From CAZSIA01 sp045126355 (GTDB lineage Bacteria > Bacillota_I > Bacilli_A > Acholeplasmatales > Anaeroplasmataceae), in assembly GCA_045126355.1 (NCBI GenBank), contig JBGVOE010000058.1, positions 1-33,122 of the forward strand: DNA of 33,122 nucleotides, written 5' to 3'. The translations under genes were made by a program, and so were the position numbers. This document shows positions 24,459-31,725 of this stretch, one piece after another. Numbering within the stretch: position 1 is the stretch's first letter; each line of letters starts with the position of its first letter. A model generated the notes under the pieces. The model ran no database searches, was not told the DNA's origin, and saw only the letters and a program-made list of their open reading frames with translations.

Positions 24459-25259
24459 TTAAGTAATATCAATTTTATTTTTAATTAAATAATAACTTCC
24501 GAAATAGAATCCAACTGTTCCTACTAACATCCAGAAGAATGATGAAAAATCAATAACTACAATATTTTCCAATAAGAAATCATAATCATTATACTGAATG
24601 AATTGGTATCCTAATTCTTCACCATAAGTTAACGCGAATGGTAAAATACGAATATTCATAATATATGATACTGCGATAACAGCAATTACAAACACTAAAA
24701 ATTTAGAACCTTTACTTTGTTTTTTGATATAACCACTATGTGAGAACGCATGACAGAATAAAATAAAACATAGTAAAAAGACAAAACCAATTAAAATTTG
24801 AATACTATAGATTGAGACTAAATCAAAATGTTTAAATAATTCTATAAACACATTACCTAATTCTCTAAAAGCTTCTGTAACTTCATCTAAAACCCCAAAT
24901 CCAAACAATACAAACAAAATACCTACTAAAAATGAAACTATATATAAAGCAACATATATAAAGTTAACTAAAATTTTAGAAATTAAAATAGTATGTGTAT
25001 TAATAGGTAATGTTAATGTTAAATAGCCACTTTGTGTAAACAGCCTTCCAGTTAGTGTTTTATGAATAGAAATATATGACATTATCGAACAAGCATACAC
25101 ACAAACAATCAGTGACAAAAGTCCTAATGTTAATAAAAATTCTAACTCTAATAATGCACCTATACAAAATAAAATAGATAAACCTACAATCATTCCGCAA
25201 ATTGTTAAAGGCATTTGACATGTATTTTTAAATTCGTGTGAAAAATATTTTCTAAACAT
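24459..25259 (-). CDS. ABC-2-type transporter permease
   Basis: This 266-residue protein has about six strongly hydrophobic segments and no recognised enzymatic motif. It starts inside the last codons of the ATPase gene (8-base overlap), behind AGGAGGT seven bases before ATG 25259. A GTG three codons earlier lies within that ribosome-binding site. The pair forms a minimal ABC system. The N-terminal FRKYFSHEFKNT and segment THTILISKILVNFIY resemble ABC-2 permeases of bacteriocin, lantibiotic or GntR-linked YtrB-type systems; the substrate is unknown. Confidence 0.8.
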   Translation of the reverse strand: MFRKYFSHEFKNTCQMPLTICGMIVGLSILFCIGALLELEFLLTLGLLSLIVCVYACSIMSYISIHKTLTGRLFTQSGYLTLTLPINTHTILISKILVNFIYVALYIVSFLVGILFVLFGFGVLDEVTEAFRELGNVFIELFKHFDLVSIYSIQILIGFVFLLCFILFCHAFSHSGYIKKQSKGSKFLVFVIAVIAVSYIMNIRILPFALTYGEELGYQFIQYNDYDFLLENIVVIDFSSFFWMLVGTVGFYFGSYYLIKNKIDIT

Positions 25260-25977
25260 TAAAATCACCTCCTAGGAAATTAACTTTAAATACTTCTCTA
25301 AAGATTTGATCAATTGTTTTATCAGGATATATTTCCTTTAAATTTTCTTTAGTGTTATCTAAGAAAACATTTCCTTCGTTAATAAAAATAACTCGATCAG
25401 TAATATCTTCAATATCGCTAATAAGGTGTGTTGTTAAAATAACTGTAGCTCTTTTATCATAATTTTGCATAATTAAATTAAAAATCACATCTCTACTAGC
25501 TGGGTCAACTCCCGCAATTGGTTCATCAAATAAATACAATTTAGCACGACGAGATAAAACTAGGATAACTTGTAATTTTTCTTTATTACCTTTTGATAAA
25601 GCCTTAACCTTACTTTTTAATTCGATATGAAATTTTTCCAATAAGTTTTTAGCTCTTTCGCTATCAAAATCATCATAAAACTTTTCAAATACTTTAATGC
25701 ATTCTAAAACAGTCCACTTTTCTTCTAAATAGTTTACATCTGGTAAATAGGAAACTATTTTTTTAGTTTCAATACCTGGTTTGTGACCATCAATTAAAAC
25801 TTCACCATTATAACGCATTAATAGATTAGATAAGATTTTAATTAAAGTAGTTTTTCCACTACCATTTGGGCCAAATAAACCAACGATTTCTCCCTCATTA
25901 ATCTCTAGGTTAATTCCTTTTAAAGCTTTATGCCCAAAATATGATTTTTCTAAATTCTTAATTTCAATAAAACTCAT
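25252..25977 (-). CDS. ABC transporter ATP-binding protein
   Basis: This 241-residue ATPase has Walker A GPNGSGKTT (about 35-43), signature LSKGNKEKLQ in place of LSGGQ, Walker B KLYLFDEP, a D-loop-like GVDP and the switch histidine in TTHLISDIED. LSKGNK-type signatures occur in YtrB-like and multidrug ABC-2 exporters of Firmicutes. It is first of a seven-gene operon with overlapping or closely spaced genes down to the WHPGW protein. The start has GGGAG nine bases upstream, and the promoter lies within the preceding terminator region. Confidence 0.93.
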   Translation of the reverse strand: MSFIEIKNLEKSYFGHKALKGINLEINEGEIVGLFGPNGSGKTTLIKILSNLLMRYNGEVLIDGHKPGIETKKIVSYLPDVNYLEEKWTVLECIKVFEKFYDDFDSERAKNLLEKFHIELKSKVKALSKGNKEKLQVILVLSRRAKLYLFDEPIAGVDPASRDVIFNLIMQNYDKRATVILTTHLISDIEDITDRVIFINEGNVFLDNTKENLKEIYPDKTIDQIFREVFKVNFLGGDFNV

Positions 25978-26000
25978 AATTTCACGCTCCCTTTTTCTAA

Positions 26001-26025
26001 ATTATACCACATAAAAATAAAAAGA
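26001..26025 (-). promoter_or_regulatory. Promoter of the ABC/ysxC operon
   Basis: The minus strand reads TGG-TATAAT (26009-26001), a full extended -10, 24 bases before the ATPase start. The best -35 position (TTGTGT, 18 bases upstream) lies in the terminator hairpin of the infB operon. Confidence 0.65.
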
Positions 26026-26042
26026 CACAATAAAGTGTCTTT
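26011..26042 (-). terminator. Rho-independent terminator of the rimP-infB-rbfA operon
   Basis: The perfect 8-bp stem AAAGACAC/GTGTCTTT (26021-26028 with 26035-26042) has a 6-base loop and is followed on the minus strand by TTATTTTTA. It starts four bases after the rbfA stop. Confidence 0.88.
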
Positions 26043-26046
26043 ATAT

Positions 26047-26385
26047 TTAATCATTTTTGTTTAATTTATTGATGATTTCGTTAATATGATTTCCGTATTC
26101 TAATGCTTCATCATATTTAAAAACAAGTTCAGGCATTTTTCTAGCTTTAACTCTACGTGCTAATTCACTGCGTAAAAATCCTTTAGCTTTATCTAAACTA
26201 CCAACAATTTTTTCTTTTAAATAGTCTGGAACTGTATAGTAAACAGTAGCATAAGATAGGTCATTTGTAACTCTAACTTCTGTAATTGTTACAGCAGTCA
26301 AATTAGCATCACGTGCTTCTCTAGAAAGTAAGATTGATAATTCTTTACTAAGCGTTTTAGCTAAACGTTCTACATTTAAACTCAT
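26047..26385 (-). CDS. rbfA: 30S ribosome-binding factor RbfA
   Basis: This 112-residue KH-fold protein helps late maturation of the 30S subunit. Typical features are ERLAKTLSKELSILL at the N-terminus, VTITEVRVTNDLSYATVYYTV in the middle and RSELARRVKARKMPELVFKYDEALEYG near the end. The start overlaps the infB stop as TAATG. It is the last gene of the rimP-nusA-infB operon, as in Bacillus, and is followed by a terminator. Confidence 0.95.
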   Translation of the reverse strand: MSLNVERLAKTLSKELSILLSREARDANLTAVTITEVRVTNDLSYATVYYTVPDYLKEKIVGSLDKAKGFLRSELARRVKARKMPELVFKYDEALEYGNHINEIINKLNKND

Positions 26386-28190
26386 TAACGTTTAACCTCT
26401 CTTTCAACACTTGCTTCAATAATATCTCCTTCTTTAATGTCATTGAATGATGAAATTGTAATACCGCATTCATAACCAGCCTTAACTTCTTTAACATCAT
26501 CTTTGAAACGGCGTAATGTAGCCATTTTTCCTTCAAATACAACAACACCACTACGAAGAATACGAACTAAACTGTTACGTTCAATAACACCTTCAGTTAC
26601 ATAACAACCAGCAATTGTTCCAACCTTACTAACTTTAAATGTTTGTCTTACTTCAGCAAATCCTGTAACTACTTCTTCGAATTCTGGATCTAACATACCT
26701 TTTAAAGCTGCATCGATATCTTCTAATAATTTATAAATAATATTATATAATCTAATTTCTACTCCACTAGTTTCAGCACTTTGACGTACTTGACCAGTAG
26801 GACGAACATTAAATCCTACAACAATAGCTTTTGATGCTTGAGCTAGAATAATATCTGTTTCAGTAATTGCACCTACACCTGCACGAACAATATTAATAAC
26901 GATATCTTCAACTTTAATTTTTGAAATACTATTTTTAACTGCTTCAAGTGATCCTTGAACGTCAGCTTTAACTACAAGATTTAATTCTTTATGTTCACCT
27001 AATTTACTAAACATTTCTTCTAATGTTGCAACTTTACCTGCATTATTTTGAACTTTAGTACGATCTTTTCTAGCTTCAGCAATTTGACGTGCTTGTCTTT
27101 CATCAGAAATAACCATGAACTTATCACCAGCCATAGGAACTTCTTCTAAACCAGTAACAACTACTGCTTTACTTGGTAATGCTTCATTTAAACGGCGATG
27201 AGTTTCATCTTCCATTGTTCTAACCTTACCATAAGTATCACCAATAACAACGTTATCACCAACTTTTAATGTGCCATTTTGAACTAATAATGTAGCAACT
27301 GGTCCTCTACCTTTATCAAGTTGGGCTTCAATAACAGTACCTACTGCTAAACGGTTAGGGTTAGCTTTATATTCTTGCATTTCAGCAACTAATTGAACCA
27401 TTTCTAATAATTCATCTACACCTGTTCCACGTAAAGCAGAGATTTGACAATATGTAGTATCTCCACCCCAAACTTCAGGAAGTAAGTTATATTCACTTAA
27501 CTCTTGCATTACACGATCAGGGTTTGCAGTTGGTTTATCCATTTTGTTGATTGCAACGATAATTGGACATCCAGCAGCTTGAGCATGATGAATTGCTTCT
27601 TCTGTTTGAGGCATTAGGCCATCATCTGCTGCTACTACTAAAATAATAATATCAGTAACTTGTGCTCCACGTGCACGCATTTCTGTAAATGCAGCATGCC
27701 CTGGAGTATCAATAAATGTAATTGCTTCTCCATTTACTTGTACTTGGTAAGCACCGATATGTTGTGTAATCCCACCAGCTTCACTAGCAACAACTTTACT
27801 TTGACGAATATAGTCAAGTAATGTTGTTTTACCATGGTCAACGTGACCCATGATTGTAACTACTGCAGGACGTTTTCTTAAATCTTTTTCATCATCTTGA
27901 ATTTCAATTTCATCAAAACGTGTAACGTCTGTAACCACTTCATTTTGTAAAACAGTATCATATTCTAAAGCAATTAATTCAACAGTATCACGGTCAATAG
28001 TTTGATTTTGAGTAGCCATAATTCCAGCAAACATTAACTTCTTAATAATTTCACCTAATGGTTTACCTAATCCAGTAGCTACATCGCTAACTGTCATACC
28101 TTCACGATAGATTAATACACCTTTTTTATTTTCGTTTACATTTTTTAGTGGGACATTTGACTTTCTAACTTCTTTTTTATCTCTTGCCAT
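26385..28190 (-). CDS. infB: Translation initiation factor IF-2
   Basis: This 601-residue initiation GTPase places initiator tRNA on the 30S subunit. The N-terminal domain is short: after about 25 basic residues it goes directly into the conserved IF2 N2 helix region (MTVSDVATGLGKPLGEIIKK). The G domain has GHVDHGKT (115-122), DTPGH (161-165) and NKMD (215-218), followed by the usual C1 and C2 domains. Many Firmicute IF-2 proteins are longer because of an extended N-terminus, which is missing here. It sits four bases after the L7Ae-like gene. Confidence 0.97.
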   Translation of the reverse strand: MARDKKEVRKSNVPLKNVNENKKGVLIYREGMTVSDVATGLGKPLGEIIKKLMFAGIMATQNQTIDRDTVELIALEYDTVLQNEVVTDVTRFDEIEIQDDEKDLRKRPAVVTIMGHVDHGKTTLLDYIRQSKVVASEAGGITQHIGAYQVQVNGEAITFIDTPGHAAFTEMRARGAQVTDIIILVVAADDGLMPQTEEAIHHAQAAGCPIIVAINKMDKPTANPDRVMQELSEYNLLPEVWGGDTTYCQISALRGTGVDELLEMVQLVAEMQEYKANPNRLAVGTVIEAQLDKGRGPVATLLVQNGTLKVGDNVVIGDTYGKVRTMEDETHRRLNEALPSKAVVVTGLEEVPMAGDKFMVISDERQARQIAEARKDRTKVQNNAGKVATLEEMFSKLGEHKELNLVVKADVQGSLEAVKNSISKIKVEDIVINIVRAGVGAITETDIILAQASKAIVVGFNVRPTGQVRQSAETSGVEIRLYNIIYKLLEDIDAALKGMLDPEFEEVVTGFAEVRQTFKVSKVGTIAGCYVTEGVIERNSLVRILRSGVVVFEGKMATLRRFKDDVKEVKAGYECGITISSFNDIKEGDIIEASVEREVKR

Positions 28191-28194
28191 ATAA

Positions 28195-28488
28195 TCACCT
28201 AATTTCTTTCATTTTTTTGGCAAAACCGATATCTAATACTCCAATAACCATACGGTTATTTTTCCCGATTGCACCACTTAATTCACTTGATGTAAATCTG
28301 TTATCAAGTGTAACATTATAATATTTTGCTTTATCAGTAATTTTCTTTGTTGTGTTAATTCCAGCATCGCTAGCTAAAAATAAATATTTTATTTCACCTT
28401 TACGAATACCTTCTACACAAAAGTCCTCTCCTGATACAACTTTTTTAGCTCTAAAAGCTAAACCTAATAAGTTTAAAATAGCATGCAC
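28195..28488 (-). CDS. rplGA: L7Ae/YlxQ-like RNA-binding protein
   Basis: This 97-residue protein of the L7Ae/L30e/S12e fold is probably a kink-turn RNA-binding protein. It shows LLGLAFRAKKVVSGED and IRKGEIKYLFLASDAGINTTKKI, characteristic of YlxQ. It starts at GTG directly after the ylxR stop, with GGAG nine bases before it inside the ylxR coding end. Its place between ylxR and infB is conserved across Firmicutes. The exact role is unsettled in the family. Confidence 0.9.
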   Translation of the reverse strand: MHAILNLLGLAFRAKKVVSGEDFCVEGIRKGEIKYLFLASDAGINTTKKITDKAKYYNVTLDNRFTSSELSGAIGKNNRMVIGVLDIGFAKKMKEIR

Positions 28489-28746
28489 CTAAATCAACTC
28501 CAATAACATTGTATAGATTTCTTCAGGAACACTTACTTCTAACATTTTATCTAATACTTTACTTTTTTGAGCTTTTAAGATAACTTCTTTATCTTTTTTT
28601 AAATAAGCTCCTCTACCATTAGCTTTTCCTTTAGTGTCAACAGTAACTTCGCCTTCTGGTGTTCTAATAACACGAATCAATTCATTTTTAGGAAATTGTT
28701 CACGTGTTACAACACAAGTACGCATCGGAACTTTTTTGACTACCAT
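28489..28746 (-). CDS. ylxR: YlxR/RnpM-family protein
   Basis: This 85-residue DUF448 protein has the family signature PMRTCVVTREQFPKNELIRV, then VDTKGKANGRGAYL. Homologues have been reported to bind the RNase P RNA (RnpM). The start overlaps the nusA stop by 7 bases (ATGG TAG arrangement), implying coupling. Confidence 0.92.
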   Translation of the reverse strand: MVVKKVPMRTCVVTREQFPKNELIRVIRTPEGEVTVDTKGKANGRGAYLKKDKEVILKAQKSKVLDKMLEVSVPEEIYTMLLELI

Positions 28747-29813
28747 TCGTAACCTTGATTCTTAGCTACACTAACTGGTTTAATATCAATTTTCCAGTCA
28801 CATGATTGAACGGCAAGACGAACGTTTTGTCCATTTTTACCGATAGCTAATGATAATTGATTATCAGGAACAATAGCTAATGATGTTTTTGTTTTAGTAT
28901 CAATATTGATAACAGCTACTACATTTGTTGGTTGAAGAGCGTTAGCTACTAATTCAGCAATATCATCGCTCCAACGATATAAATCGATTTTTTCTCCATT
29001 TAATGAACGAACAACTTCACGAATACGAGAACTATTTTCACCAACACAAGCTCCAATTGGATCTACATCAGGGTCATGTGAATAAACACTTACTTTACAT
29101 CTATCACCAGCGTCTCTAGCGATACCCTTAATTTCAACAATACCATCTTTAATTTCTGGAATGTATTGTTCAAGTAAGCGAATTACTAAATGTTTATCAT
29201 TTCTACTTACAAATACTTTTGGTCCTTTAGTACCTTGTTCAACACTAGTTACATAAACGTTAATACTATCACCAACACCGAATTCATCATTTGGTAATAA
29301 TTCTTTCTTTGGTAATAATGTTGTAATATTTTGACCAATAGATAAAGTTAAGAATGATTCATTAGAATCAATAATTTGAGCTCTAATTAATTCATTTTCC
29401 ATACTCTTGAAATATTGGAATGAATTTTCTTTTTCATAAGTTTTAATATTTTGATTAAAGATTTGTTTAGCTTGAGCTGCAGCCATACGTCCGAAATCTT
29501 TAATATTAACAGCCTCTTCTAAAATATCACCAATTTTTGCTCTTGAATTAATTTTTTTAGCTTCAGTATATAAAATTGGAACAATTTCACATTCTGGATC
29601 TAAATTTTCTAATGATTCAACTACAATTTTTTGGCTGAACATTAAAATTTCATTTTTTTCTGGTTTGAATTCAACTCTTACACTTGTGTTACCATAGTTA
29701 CGTTTGTAAGCATTGATTAAACCTTTTTTAAAAGAATCTAAAAGTTGTTCTAAGGTTAATCCTCTTTCTTCAGCAACAATTTCTAATTGTTTGTAAAACT
29801 CTTTGCTTGTCAT
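28740..29813 (-). CDS. nusA: Transcription termination/antitermination factor NusA
   Basis: This 357-residue RNA polymerase-binding factor modulates pausing, termination and antitermination. The N-terminal domain (1-130) contacts polymerase. An S1 domain (about 135-200) and two KH domains follow; the motif IGACVGENSSRIREVV and AIGKNGQNVRLA are the KH loops. As in other Firmicutes, it lacks the C-terminal acidic repeats of E. coli NusA. It has AGGAGG upstream. It lies 12 bases after rimP. Confidence 0.97.
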   Translation of the reverse strand: MTSKEFYKQLEIVAEERGLTLEQLLDSFKKGLINAYKRNYGNTSVRVEFKPEKNEILMFSQKIVVESLENLDPECEIVPILYTEAKKINSRAKIGDILEEAVNIKDFGRMAAAQAKQIFNQNIKTYEKENSFQYFKSMENELIRAQIIDSNESFLTLSIGQNITTLLPKKELLPNDEFGVGDSINVYVTSVEQGTKGPKVFVSRNDKHLVIRLLEQYIPEIKDGIVEIKGIARDAGDRCKVSVYSHDPDVDPIGACVGENSSRIREVVRSLNGEKIDLYRWSDDIAELVANALQPTNVVAVINIDTKTKTSLAIVPDNQLSLAIGKNGQNVRLAVQSCDWKIDIKPVSVAKNQGYEW

Positions 29814-29825
29814 ATCATTTACCTC

Positions 29826-30272
29826 CTAAAATTTGACAGCTAATCTAATTTTTTTAATACTATCATAAGGAATTTCAAAGTTTTTAAATCTTCCTTTTAA
29901 ATTTACTCTAATAACTACAACGTTATCATCAAAAGAAATCATAGTACCTTCATATACTTTATCACCAGTATTTATATGGATATATTTTCCTACTGCTTCG
30001 GCTACTTCTTCTTGATTTCTTAATTCCATTTCAGCTCCAGGAGATGAAACTTCTAACATATATTCATCATAAGATACTTCAAGTCTATCTAATTCATCTG
30101 ATAAATAATTGTTAATAAGGGCTAATTCATCAATATTTATTCCGTCTTTTTTGCTAACTAATACTCTTAAAATATGCATACCAGCTTCTTTTACAAAACT
30201 AACATCATATAATTTAAAACCATTTTCCGTCAAATATGGAACTAATATTTCTTCAATCATTTTTGTATTCAC
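29826..30272 (-). CDS. rimP: Ribosome maturation factor RimP
   Basis: This 148-residue protein helps 30S assembly. Conserved segments include LYDVSFVKEAGMHILRVLVSKKDGINIDE, YMLEVSSPG and a C-terminal SH3-like domain ending in IRLAVKF. A GTG start at 30272 is chosen because GGAGG lies eight bases before it; an upstream in-frame GTG falls within the ribosome-binding site. It is first in the nusA-infB operon, downstream of a promoter and a leader hairpin. Confidence 0.92.
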   Translation of the reverse strand: MNTKMIEEILVPYLTENGFKLYDVSFVKEAGMHILRVLVSKKDGINIDELALINNYLSDELDRLEVSYDEYMLEVSSPGAEMELRNQEEVAEAVGKYIHINTGDKVYEGTMISFDDNVVVIRVNLKGRFKNFEIPYDSIKKIRLAVKF

Positions 30273-30296
30273 TTTATACACCTCCAGTTAATTAAA

Positions 30297-30323
30297 AGAG
30301 CGAACTTTTTGCAAGTTCACTCT
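30297..30323 (-). promoter_or_regulatory. Leader hairpin upstream of rimP (attenuator-like)
   Basis: The minus-strand RNA forms an 11-bp stem (30313-30323 with 30297-30307, one U-G pair) with a 5-base loop, followed by UUU. It lies between the rimP promoter and its ribosome-binding site (30285-30281). The short U-tract makes it a weak terminator or attenuator, which is an inference. Confidence 0.6.
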
Positions 30324-30347
30324 AATTAGAATTATTAGATTACTTGT

Positions 30348-30376
30348 ATTTTAACATTAATTAAAAAAAATTACAA
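30348..30376 (-). promoter_or_regulatory. Promoter of the rimP-nusA-infB operon
   Basis: On the minus strand, -35 TTGTAA (30371-30376) and extended -10 TGT-TAAAAT (TAAAAT at 30348-30353) are 17 bases apart. A perfect 9-bp inverted repeat TTACTTGTA...TACAAGTAA (30340-30348 and 30372-30380) brackets it. Confidence 0.65.
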
Positions 30377-30421
30377 GTAAAATATTATATTTTAACATTT
30401 CTTATTAATTTAAAATTAAAT

Positions 30422-31084
30422 CTATGCTAAATCTGTTCCTACACCACTAACTTCTAAATAAAATAAATAAGTAGCTTGATTAATTCTTGGAAGAACCCAA
30501 ATCAGTAAAATTCCAAATGTAAAAACACTTAAAATAATCCAACCAAAATAACTAAAGATCAGTTTAAAATATTCCCATTTATGTCCATCCATTAATTCTC
30601 TACTTTTAGTTATACATTCATTTGCACTCATATAAGGATTATCATTAGCGACATATAGCGCAAGTGAATATGAAAGCATCTTAATTATACCAGGGACAAT
30701 CAATAAAATTGCCCATAATGCAGTATAAAGTGAAACTAAAAAGTAAACTAAGAAAGATTTAACAAAATCTTTAAACCCATGAAGTAAATCTTTATTTTTA
30801 ATCTCTAAATTATAATAAGCTTTTTTTGATATCTCAATAAGACCCATCATTATTGCTCCACCAAATATAAAATCAAATAATCCATTAAACCAAGTTGAGG
30901 TAATTTCTGTTCCATCAGGTAAGACCTCAGTTGTTCCTGTAAGTGAATTTATAACACCAATCACAATCATAATCAAGACATATATTAGGTAAACCTTATT
31001 TAACTCCAAACGATGACGATCACAAATTCGATCAGCTCTCAATCTATATTCCTGACATGTAAGTCTACTACCATAATAATTCAT
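30422..31084 (-). CDS. DUF975 family membrane protein
   Basis: This 220-residue membrane protein matches the DUF975 pattern. The segment LYTALWAILLIVPGIIKMLSYSLALYVANDNPYMSANECITKS is followed by MDGHKWEYFKLIFSYFGWIILSVFTFGILLIWVLP. It has about five transmembrane helices. The family is common in Firmicutes and has no established function. The N-terminal region (1-30) is charged and unusually rich in Arg and Cys. Its promoter is TTGAAA (31128-31133) and TAAAAT (31106-31111), spaced 16 bases. No G/C-containing terminator is seen after its stop. Confidence 0.88.
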   Translation of the reverse strand: MNYYGSRLTCQEYRLRADRICDRHRLELNKVYLIYVLIMIVIGVINSLTGTTEVLPDGTEITSTWFNGLFDFIFGGAIMMGLIEISKKAYYNLEIKNKDLLHGFKDFVKSFLVYFLVSLYTALWAILLIVPGIIKMLSYSLALYVANDNPYMSANECITKSRELMDGHKWEYFKLIFSYFGWIILSVFTFGILLIWVLPRINQATYLFYLEVSGVGTDLA

Positions 31085-31105
31085 ACTAACACTTCCCTTT
31101 AATTT

Positions 31106-31133
31106 ATTTTACAACAATTTTATATTTTTTCAA
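31106..31133 (-). promoter_or_regulatory. Promoter of the DUF975 gene
   Basis: On the minus strand, -35 TTGAAA (31128-31133) and -10 TAAAAT (31106-31111) are 16 bases apart, 22 bases before the ATG at 31084. It is back to back with the coaD promoter. Confidence 0.5.
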
Positions 31134-31147
31134 ATATAAATGTAAAC

Positions 31148-31175
31148 TTGAAAAAATAATAAAAAGTATTAAAAT
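31148..31175 (+). promoter_or_regulatory. Promoter of coaD
   Basis: On the plus strand, -35 TTGAAA (31148-31153) and -10 TAAAAT (31170-31175) are 16 bases apart, 20 bases before the TTG start. The same two hexamers and spacing are used by the divergent promoter. Confidence 0.5.
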
Positions 31176-31195
31176 ATTAGATGAAGGTGATTTAA

Positions 31196-31675
31196 TTGAA
31201 AAAAGCAGTTTATCCAGGGTCATTTGATCCTATTTCTAATGGACATTTAGATATAATAACTAGAGCAAGTAAAATATTTGATGAATTACACATTGTTGTT
31301 TCATATAATATTAAAAAAGCTTCAACTTTTTCAGTAGTTGAACGTATTGATATGATAAAAATGGTCACAAAAGATTTACCAAACGTATTTGTTACTAGTT
31401 ATAACGGTTTAATCGTTAACTATTGCAAGGAAAATAATATCAATATTTTAATTAGGGGACTAAGAAATTATCAAGATTATGAAAATGAATTTTCTCTTTT
31501 CCAATTTAACCGTGATATAAACCCTGATATTGAAACAATATTAATGTTACCTTCTAGTAAGAATCAATTTGTATCAAGTTCAGCAATCAAAGAATTAGTT
31601 ACATTTAACTGTGATATATCTAGTTATGTTCCACAAGAAGTTGAAAAAATAATTGTTAAAAAATATAAAAATTAA
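31196..31675 (+). CDS. coaD: Phosphopantetheine adenylyltransferase
   Basis: This 159-residue nucleotidyltransferase makes dephospho-CoA from phosphopantetheine and ATP, the fourth step of CoA synthesis. It has PGSFDPISNGHLDI (the T/HxGH-type motif), IRGLRNYQDYENEF and SSSAIKEL. Length is normal. It starts at TTG with AAGGTGA six bases before it; no in-frame ATG is nearby. It stands alone between the DUF975 gene (divergent) and a bidirectional terminator; rsmD, its common Firmicute partner, is absent. Confidence 0.96.
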   Translation: MKKAVYPGSFDPISNGHLDIITRASKIFDELHIVVSYNIKKASTFSVVERIDMIKMVTKDLPNVFVTSYNGLIVNYCKENNINILIRGLRNYQDYENEFSLFQFNRDINPDIETILMLPSSKNQFVSSSAIKELVTFNCDISSYVPQEVEKIIVKKYKN

Positions 31676-31681
31676 TTTTTA

Positions 31682-31710
31682 AAAAGCAGGATACGAAACA
31701 TCCTGCTTTT
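31682..31710. terminator. Bidirectional terminator between coaD and the GH3 gene
   Basis: A perfect 11-bp stem AAAAGCAGGAT/ATCCTGCTTTT (31682-31692 with 31700-31710) encloses a 7-base loop. Both flanks are T-rich in their own direction, so it can end both convergent genes. Confidence 0.9.
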
Positions 31711-31725
31711 ATTATGAAATATTTT

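Noticed and set aside
26385..28190. Truncated infB due to its short N-terminus
   Set aside because: The start lies four bases after the L7Ae-like gene and all essential domains are present; short IF-2 N-termini are known in compact genomes.
30340..30380. Additional binding site of the TetR regulator at the rimP promoter (shared TTACAAGT)
   Set aside because: The arms are 23 bases apart and the similarity is only eight bases in AT-rich DNA; probably chance.
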